DNA of 64,000 bases from Serpula lacrymans var. lacrymans S7.9 (taxonomy: Eukaryota > Basidiomycota > Agaricomycetes > Boletales > Serpulaceae), in NCBI RefSeq assembly GCF_000218685.1, contig NW_006763304.1, positions 219,349 to 283,348 on the forward strand. The letters run 5' to 3'. Of the stretch, positions 57,366 through 64,000 are shown piece after piece (the stretch's first letter is position 1; each line of letters starts with the position of its first letter). Under the pieces are notes generated by a model. That model was not told the DNA's origin, ran no database searches, and worked only from the letters and a program-made list of their open reading frames with translations. The translations under genes were made by a program, and so were the position numbers.

Positions 57366-58286
57366 CGTGCTTGCTGCAGCAATTTGAGAAACGTTCTGAA
57401 CGTTGAGGACGATGTCGACGTGGATGGATGCTATTGTACAATCAAGAAAGCTTCCCTTTCGTCTGCGGATGTTCCATTAACACAGCTGCATGCATCGTGG
57501 GAACTTTGCGCAGGTGCTCTTTCCCCCAGTCACTACCTGTAAAAAACCTTGCATACCACCAAAAGCCTACCGCTACGTGCAATCTTCTGCACGACGTCTC
57601 GCACAATGGGAATATTTCAGCTTTGTGTGCGAAATTTGCTTTACACTCAACAATGCGACGTGTAACTCAAGCTGGTCCAATGAACTCGAAGCGCCGATGG
57701 TCCGTCGTTTATCCTGAGGACACCAACAAGACTATGTTAAAGCCAAAATGGCCGCATCCAAAGTCTCAGAAAAGACCAACGGATCGCTCGCTTTAGATGG
57801 TCCACCATTCGTTCGCACAAGCTCAGGAAAGCTGGTGGCGGGTCTCAGTCAACTTTGGCGTGCAGAATATTCTTCATGGATTCAAGTCCCCTTTGTTCAA
57901 GGTGGCAAAAGCAATGTGGAACGTAGCCAGTCAGACTACGTTCTGTGGCGAGATATTGATTATGGACCAAAGTGGCCGTCTTCACAATGATCAGCTGCAC
58001 AAGCTCTGGGGACACCAAGGCCTCATCGTCAAAGCGCAAGGCTCGCTTCAGGGGTCAGACAATAGCCTTGAACCCCACCGCTTCTACAATGGCAAGCTCG
58101 TTGGTCGCCACAAAATCAAAGCGGGGGCCACCGTGATTCTACTACTTATAAAGAGGCGTTCAAAGAGGGCTTTCACATACCAAAATCGCAATAACTTCAC
58201 CCCTTAGATCAACGATCATAAAGGTAAGGATAGGACCCTTATCATCGTTTGTACTTCGCTTCTAATCGCGCCTCCTACTTCTGTAG
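57366..58286. other. Divergent upstream region, VHS-GAT and C2H2 genes
   Basis: About 920 bp. Plus-strand frames at 57654-57790 and 57797-58207 are open but show no domain and overlap a reverse frame. They could be 5' exons or leader sequence of the C2H2 gene, because its ATG is directly preceded by an acceptor-like CTGTAG. No separate gene is called. Confidence 0.4.
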
Positions 58287-59096
58287 ATGTACTCATGCAT
58301 GCAAGGTTGTGGCCAAAGCTTTGAGAGCCCCGCCAAATTGAAGAAACACCAGGCGATGCATGGTCGAGCCCGAGCTCCCGAGTAAGTGGTTTCCTTTTGG
58401 CAACCAGGTTCAGGTCTCTTATTGACTTCCAAATAGAAAACCCTGCCCTTTTGCAAAGGACGGTTGTACCTTCACAGCGGCCAACATGCTGAAGATGGAG
58501 GCCCACGTCTCCAAGCAGTGAGTCTGTTCATTGCCATTCCTCGTCACCATAACTCTAATATCTCGTCCCTTTCCATAAGTACTGGTGAGAAACGTCACAC
58601 CTGCCCTGAAAGGGGATGTGATTTCAAGACCACTAATGCCGGTGCTTTGGCCCGCCACCGCATGGCTCAGCACGGTTACGTCTCAAGGAGCGGAAGGAGT
58701 AAGCATACATTTGCATATCCTCAACTCCAGCGCCCTGATATTTTTTTTCAAGCTTCTGCCAACTATCAAGCGAGGAACGAGAGTCAAGCTTCATCCAGCT
58801 CTCAAGCGAGGACCGTGGACCCGCACTATCCTCACTATCCTCCCGTGCCAGCCAAGCACCAGGTCCCTGATGCTCACAATTTCTATGGGGTTTCTGGCCC
58901 CCACAACGAACCGTACGAATTTCCTCGTCCCTATCCGGCTGAAAATGAATACATCGAGCTTGTGGAAGATTCCGAGACGTTTGACGAAAGGGACATTTTC
59001 TATCGCCCATGCGAGACTGGAGGATTTTACCCCGAGGCTATGGAGAGAACCACTGCGGGCGCTATCACCCCCGGATTTTTGTTTAACAAGAAGTAA
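58287..59096 (+). CDS. Three-finger C2H2 protein, three exons, 230 aa
   Basis: Exons 58287-58381, 58437-58517 and 58580-59096, in phase. Three fingers occupy the first 100 residues: CMQGCGQSFESPAKLKKHQA followed by MH, CPFAKDGCTFTAANMLKMEA followed by HVSKQH, and CPERGCDFKTTNAGALARHR followed by MAQH. The spacing and the GY that follows finger three match the protein at 51439-52645, so the two are probably distant paralogues. The C-terminal part is Tyr/Pro/Glu-rich (YIELVEDSETFDERDIFY) and shorter than in the paralogue. An in-frame TAG lies directly before the ATG; the CTGTAG could instead be an acceptor for an unseen upstream exon. Confidence 0.78.
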
Positions 59097-59480
59097 TTTG
59101 CAGATAGAAGAGATGCGAGAGGAAAGTCTACCTCCGCTAGTTTGGTGTTGAGAAACTTGTATAGTCGAGCAACCCATCTTGTATTATTTCAGAGCTGGCC
59201 TTGTTTGTATTCATATTCTATTGCACACTTTTATTGACTTGAATGCCACTCCTTTGGTTATTACTTTCGTCCAAGGCTCAGTCAACATTTGCTCTTTTTT
59301 CATAAGGCAAGCATGCAATTTGGGTATAACGTTACCTATGCTCGACTTGTCGCGATAACATAAAACATAGGAACAAAAGATAAAGCTACATGCTTCCTTG
59401 ATAAATAGCTCCGCACGCCGGCTGCTTCCAAAGTCGGCCAGAAAGACGTCCTAAACTACGACACCAACATTATATGATGC
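59097..59480. other. Convergent 3' region
   Basis: About 385 bp between the C2H2 stop and the stop of the orphan gene. No gene. Confidence 0.6.
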
Positions 59481-60095
59481 TCACAAGACACGTTTAGGCT
59501 CGGCATACAACGTTTCGGGATCATCAGCTTCAAAACACAACTCGCTACCGACGTCAATCAATCTAGTAAGCCCGACGCCTGAGAGAAGCAAGAAGAGCAC
59601 ACCAGGTACATACGACAAGTCTGGGAGGAGCGGACGTTCCTCTGCTTCCACGCCTTCATGCGCATACCCTTCAAGCAGGCCTAGCGCGCTATCAGATGGG
59701 TCGTAGCTGGGAAACCAAAAAGTCAGTGCGCGCCACCACGAAACGATGCGATTGGCAAGGCTTACCGTTTTGCGCGTGTGTGGGCGGGCGGCTGAGATGA
59801 GGAGGAGGGGGGCGTGCGTGTTCGTTTGTTTCCGAGCGAGCTTCCGCTTTGATGGTTGGGATGAGGGGGTATGGCGCTGGGCCAGCCTGCAGCTACTTTG
59901 GTTGTGTGGTCTGGGTCAGGGCTTGCTCCTGAACGTGATGAACACGTATCCCCCTGTGGTGGGCTCATGCTTTGCTGTGAGGGCGATGTAGTCCTCTCGC
60001 TATGTATTATTTGAGATGAGTTATACTCATAAACTCATATACACTTACGTCTGATCCAAGCTAGTTGGATAATGTTGGTGCTGATCATCCGACAT
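59481..60095 (-). CDS. Small orphan protein, four exons, 151 aa
   Basis: Minus-strand exons 60049-60095, 59766-59999, 59614-59706 and 59481-59562 join in phase from MSDDQHQHYPTSLDQ to LYAEPKRVL. The N-terminal two thirds are Ser/Pro-rich and disordered with a basic patch (NKRTRTPP, RAKR). The C-terminal part is acidic and more ordered-looking (DPSDSALGLLEGYAHEG, PLLPDLSLIDVGSELCFEAD). No domain is recognised. The long exon has a competing open frame on the plus strand, but only the minus strand gives a complete splice chain with start and stop. Confidence 0.5.
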
Positions 60096-60597
60096 GAAAA
60101 GACTGCTTTGCCAGGGAGGTAATCGATAATCCACCTCTTATTTTATCTGAGAACGTTGTGTCGAATGAGTGAGGAATGCTCTAAGAGATATAGAAGAATG
60201 TACACACCGGTTGTGATAGGATTATTTTACAGACGGTCCTCGTCGAGTGGCAGAGGCGATAAAGAATTAAAAAGGGAGTAAACCTATGTTTGATACAACT
60301 GCTTTAATCACCATGATGCTATGGCTGTGATAAACCGAAAGGTTAGGACAAAGGAAGCCTCATTCAAAGGCAAAAGCGCCACCGTGCAAAGAATCATCCA
60401 TGCTGAATCAGAGAGGCTTCGTATACGCATGACCACTGTTGCATCTGTTCAGTGATATTCAGTTTATAATGGCGATTGGTACGCATGCGAGACTCGCAGT
60501 TGTGGTGAAATACGAAAATTTTAATAACAACTTTGAACTCGGATTGGGACGTTGAAATGATTCCAAACTTCTTTCTTTTTTGTCCTGACCTTTACAC
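60096..60597. other. Intergenic; no gene supported
   Basis: About 500 bp. Upstream region of the orphan gene, then plain sequence up to the nested repeat. Confidence 0.5.
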
Positions 60598-61005
60598 CAC
60601 GGGCATGAAAGGGTTCCAGCCAAGCCGGGAGAGGTATGATTCGTACACAAACAGCATAATTTCAGCCACTGACATGTTGCTGGTTCTTTATAAACTAGGT
60701 TTGTATTGGCTGAGCTGCTGACTTTTCAAAGAACTAGCAATGTGTCAGGCACGAACCATCCCAGCTATTTCTCAAAAGATTGGTAAAATTTTAGTTTATA
60801 AAGAACCAGCAACATGTCAGCCTCAAACTGGGCACGAACCATCACAGCTATTTCTCAAAACATTGGTAAAATTTTAGTTAATCTATCACAAAGTATATAT
60901 TTATAATATTTGAAGTATCCCAGCCAGGTGGCTGAAATTATGCTGTTTGTGTTCGAATCATACCTCTCCTGGCTTGGCTGGAACCCTTTCATGCCCGTGG
61001 TGTTT
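60598..61005. repeat. Nested inverted and direct repeat block
   Basis: The outer arms of about 75 bp (from 60598, CCACGGGCATGAAAGGGTTC..., and its complement ending near 61003) are inverted with few mismatches. Inside, GACATGTTGCTGGTTCTTTA at 60672 (extending to 60698) has an exact 26-bp inverted copy at 60793-60818. Two direct copies of a roughly 65-bp unit (GCACGAACCATC.CAGCTATT and on to GGTAAAATTTTAGTT) lie at about 60749-60795 and 60830-60878. No coding capacity. This looks like one small inverted-repeat element inserted into another. Confidence 0.75.
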
Positions 61006-61439
61006 ATCATCACGAGAACATATTTTAGTGTCAGGAGGATGTTCTTTTTTGGAGATATCACACGACAAAGTTTAGTGTTGTACATCATGCATTAGAACAG
61101 GACTCACCAGACAGATTGGATCCACCAAGAATGTTGAGAGGGAAGCACCAGGCAAATCATGGGAGATAAAGAGGGCAACGGCATGCAATGAGGTGAATAG
61201 ATGCAAGTGGGAATACACTCATTGACAAGTGAATGGGCCCTCTTACCCTTAGACACTCAGAGTCTTCAAATAATTGGATATGTGCGAGCATATTTCATGT
61301 CAAACTGGCTGTGTACTGGCAGATATGTTCAATTCAGATTACTTGAAGACTTGTTTCTAGGAATCATAATATTCCAGAGTGTAGTGCATAAAGAGAAGCA
61401 TATATATCATGAATCTACCAGAAGCAGCATGTCAGTTCC
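61006..61439. other. Degenerate retroelement flank, no gene
   Basis: Continues the minus-strand gypsy remnant beyond the last recognisable motif; stops in all frames. No distinct feature. Confidence 0.4.
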
Positions 61440-61562
61440 TCTCCTTTACCTATCTCTCACAGGTGTCATCTGGAATAAGTTTTTGACTGTGTACTCATTT
61501 AAGTAACAATAGTCCATAATCATCCGCTTCTTTCCATCCTTTTTAGGGATGAAGAACACCGG
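61440..61562 (-). pseudogene. Gypsy reverse-transcriptase remnant (part 1, split by element A3)
   Basis: The minus strand from 61562 reads PVFFIPKKDGKKRMIMDYCY and LNEYTVKN before decaying into stops. This is the conserved start of the Ty3/gypsy RT domain (SPVFFIPKKDGKKRMVxDYRxLN). The upstream residues SLAQRANP are encoded at 63377-63421, on the other side of element A3; removing A3 and one CCGG joins them in frame. Truncated and non-functional. Confidence 0.7.
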
Positions 61563-63376
61563 TGTCATGCACCAAAGTTAATTGGTAGCATGGACAGGTG
61601 TCAATAACGAAGCGAATATTCAAAAAGACTCGCCTTTGCGCCACACAGGCACAGTGCCACGTGGAATAGTAATTAATATTGCCCTTTTCGAACTTGTGGC
61701 TGATCAGCACCACCTCTATTAGGCAATCCAGTCACGCTCACCTTTGCTTTTCCATCCGGTACTTTCCATGTTTCGGCATTTCGGCAAATTTTTGCGTCGC
61801 CACTGGCTACACATTGCATTGCGCCCTCGCTTTTGTCGTTTCCCTTACTCCCCTTCCTTTGCCTAGCCCCACCATGGGCCCCTTCCTCTCCTTTTTATTC
61901 TCACCTGACGGTCGTTTCTGGATCCCCATTCTAATCCACTTTTTCGTCACCTCCACCCTCCTCCTCCTCATCTTATTTGCACCCCCACCATTTCTGATGT
62001 CACCACTTCCTATCCGCTTCCGTCGCTGATCCATTGACTACCACGTGCCACTGCTGATATCAGCAAAGCCCCGGCGGCCGGTTCAAATAGGGCAACAGGT
62101 CCATCTTTATGACGTCGATCTACCATCATATACTATCAAAACATCGGTCGCTCGTCTTGCCTGGTTGGAGCGTGGGTGGGTAATTTTTGAGCTGGAGAAG
62201 GTTCATCCCCTTGCGTTGCCCATGTTCATCGCTGTCCCATTCACTTGGGTACACTTATCTTTTGTCCATCGTCTTCGCTACAGCTACACCTATCACACGC
62301 TGCCTGGGACTCACTTGTTCCAAATTGGAACTACTCCTCTCCCTCCCTTGTTTGATCAGGTGGTCCAACACAACCAGTCCATTGGTAAGGCCATGGAACT
62401 GTCGGATTTGGACTAGGTGGTGGACCGGTGGCTCCAGTTTCTTTTTCTTCAGCAGAACATTCATTTACAGTGCGATTATTTTTGATTTTTGAATCATTTT
62501 TATGGACACATATTTTTTTAGAATGCCTGACTGACAATAAAGGAACTGTGTTGATACTGATAGTGTTTTGCCTTGCCCTTTTTTTACTGCATCTTCCCAT
62601 GACATCATGATTTTCCTGCTCTCTTTTTGCTATTGGACTTTACTTTATGGCTGTACAAACCTGTGACATTACTCACAGCATTTATTGTTCTATCCCTTTC
62701 TTTTCCTTTTTTTGACAATCTTATCCTGTACTACCTACGCAGGATTCGTCAGCGTACATTCCTTCCTTCATATTCTTTCTCATTCTTTTTGCACAGCTAT
62801 ACTGTGCATAGCCTACTTTTCTTTTACTATATAAACCCCTGTATTTTACCTTGTAAAAAAAAAGAACAAGAACTCCAATCCAGACTTCTTCTCTAATCTC
62901 AAGTTCACTACTCTCTGCTACTTGTGATCCAGTGTGGTCACAACACTTCCCACTGCTACCACTGTTAATTGCTGTCATCGTCACTTCCCACTTTTGAAGT
63001 CATTGTTATCCCTTTCGATTAGAGTCCTTCTGAGCACTACAGTTTGTGCGTTAGGAGCCTGCTATCACTGGGAACCTCGTCATATTGTCGTTCTCAAACC
63101 TACCTTGTGCTACGATTAGCAAGGTAGTGCTCGTCTATACTCGTCACAAAGCCCCTATCCTTCTATAAATTCAACTATCCCTCCTCCTCAAAACCCACAC
63201 TCATACACCTCTGGGTTTTACTTTGAAGGATCTTTATACATACCACCCCACAAACAACCAGACCACTCCACTGTTCTAGGAGGCAAAGCCCATAAACAAG
63301 TTCCGTGGAATCTGGAAGGATTGTGTGTTAGTTTGTTTTGTGTGTGGTTTTCTAACTACAGTTCTCATCATCAACA
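61563..63376 (+). mobile_element. Family A LTR-like element, copy A3 (complete)
   Basis: A 1814-bp copy that starts TGTCATGCACC and ends ATCAACA, flanked by CCGG on both sides (61559-61562 and 63377-63380). It interrupts a gypsy RT frame that is continuous once the element and one CCGG are removed, which fixes the ends. It carries AATAAAGG near 62537, the TATA box TATATAAACCCC near 62829, and a frame at 62045-62416 with IDLPS/VDLPSYTIKTSVARLAW that matches A2 with only a handful of changes and no frame break. That frame has no in-frame ATG near its start. No transposition enzyme is encoded. Confidence 0.88.
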
Positions 63377-63421
63377 CCGGGTTTGCACGTTGTGCAAGAG
63401 AGTAGTAAGAGCAAGTCCTAA
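63377..63421 (-). pseudogene. Gypsy reverse-transcriptase remnant (part 2)
   Basis: This 45-bp piece encodes SLAQRANP on the minus strand, directly upstream in frame of VFFIPKKDGKK at 61562 once A3 is removed. It is bounded on the right by LTR B3. Confidence 0.6.
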
Positions 63422-63834
63422 TGTAACAACCAAAGTTTGTATACTTTGGCACACAATAAGACAAGCAGAAAGGGGTGAGTGGAGGAGAGGATAGTCTCTC
63501 TTATAGTAGGACCAAGTTTGTTATGGGTAAATAACAGGACAACTCGCTGAGGAGTCTCCTTGATCTATTGGGGTATATATACTACTACAGACTATTTGTA
63601 CATGTGTACTATACAGTTGATGAAGGCAGTGGCTGATGATATCATAGGGCACAGCCCGTGTGGCCAGCTCCACTGCGTAAGAGACTTGTATATAAAATAA
63701 AGGAAAGCAGCACAGCATGAGAAAGTGGAGTTTAAACAGAGGGAAAGTGCCGCATGGCACAGTGTGTGAAAATAAAGAAAGAAAGTTAAAGCGGAGAGTG
63801 AAAATCAAAGGTCTGACAATTGTGTACTGTAACA
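63422..63834 (-). mobile_element. Family B solo LTR, copy B3
   Basis: A 413-bp copy in inverted orientation bounded by TGTAACA (plus strand) at both ends, that is TGTTACA...TGTTACA on the minus strand. It has the same TATA region (GTATATATACCCC), the GGAGACTCCTCAGCGAG block and other landmarks as B1 and B2. Flanking pentamers (CCTAA, GTACA) do not match. It separates a gypsy fragment from a copia fragment, which suggests recombination rather than a simple insertion. Confidence 0.8.
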
Positions 63835-64000
63835 GTACACACCACCCACTTTAGGTATGCGTCCTGTTATTTTTCCTCTCGGGTCATAAATGACACATTC
63901 ACCTTTCTCAAGGACAGCTTTGTAGCCTGCTTGTTCATACAGCCAATCAAAATCAGGGTGTAGGCCATATTTAGTGCGTATAATACATGTTTCAGGTGCA
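63835..64000 (-). pseudogene. Copia pol fragment (pre-integrase region), cut by window edge and LTR
   Basis: The minus strand has an open frame of about 55 codons reading YKAVLEKGECVIYDPRGKIT then GRIPKVGGVY. This matches the segment between protease and integrase of Ty1/copia polyproteins (..G..V.F..G.C.I.D..G..IG.IP...GLY.V). The frame stops abruptly at the start of LTR B3. It continues beyond the right window edge. Confidence 0.6.

Noticed and set aside
57797..58207. Plus-strand frame of about 136 codons between VHS-GAT and the C2H2 gene
   Set aside because: No domain, unusual composition, overlapping frames in other phases; may be leader sequence but not supported as a gene.

Overview
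The window looks like a gene-bearing segment of a mushroom-forming basidiomycete (Agaricomycete-type) genome, with transposon debris at both ends. The evidence is dense short GT-AG introns (about 45-65 bp), a nuclear tRNA-Leu(CAG) with a 10-nt intron, and typical families: a DUF6534-like membrane protein, a CAP10/GT90 glycosyltransferase, a P450 split by tiny exons, and alpha-kinase-like and DUF6830-like mobile-element genes. All gene models were read by eye from splice signals and reading frames; no alignment was run.

Left flank (1-12 kb): an approximately 1.8 kb TG...CA element, here called family A, occurs as a truncated copy at 1-877 and a complete inverted copy at 8709-10518. Between them lie an alpha-kinase-like fragment, a broken DUF6830-type transposon gene (4350-8180, minus), two LTRs of a second family (B) and a 214-bp palindromic MITE-like element. 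A frameshifted orphan-family pseudogene follows at 11.1-11.9 kb.

Gene island (12.3-60.1 kb), left to right: GT90 glycosyltransferase with an in-frame TGA (+); a small secreted Kex2-type repeat-peptide precursor (+); a multi-pass membrane protein (+); a single-finger C2H2 protein (-); a bestrophin/UPF0187-like channel (-) with a 9-nt exon; glycyl-tRNA synthetase (+); a tentative hypothetical gene (+); a decayed fragment (-) and a 12-exon cytochrome P450 (-); tRNA-Leu (-); a DUF6534-like protein in 20 exons (+); ATG27 (+) and ATG12 (-) facing each other; a NYN-domain protein (-); a three-finger C2H2 factor (-); D-2-hydroxyglutarate/D-lactate dehydrogenase (+); a VHS-GAT adaptor (-); a second three-finger C2H2 factor (+); and a small orphan (-).

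Right flank (60.1-64 kb): nested inverted and direct repeats, then a gypsy reverse-transcriptase remnant split by a complete family A copy (61563-63376), a family B LTR and a copia pol fragment. Removing this A copy and one CCGG restores a continuous RT frame, so the insertion ends and the 4-bp target duplication are well supported.

The most interesting candidate is the peptide precursor at 17953-18278: a signal peptide followed by five near-identical SP(E/G)W units, four ending in KR. That is the layout of a Kex2-processed secreted peptide (pheromone-like, or a RiPP-type precursor). Other notable points are the GC-palindromic 4-bp target duplications of family A, the extreme exon fragmentation of the DUF6534-like gene, and the adjacent ATG27/ATG12 pair.
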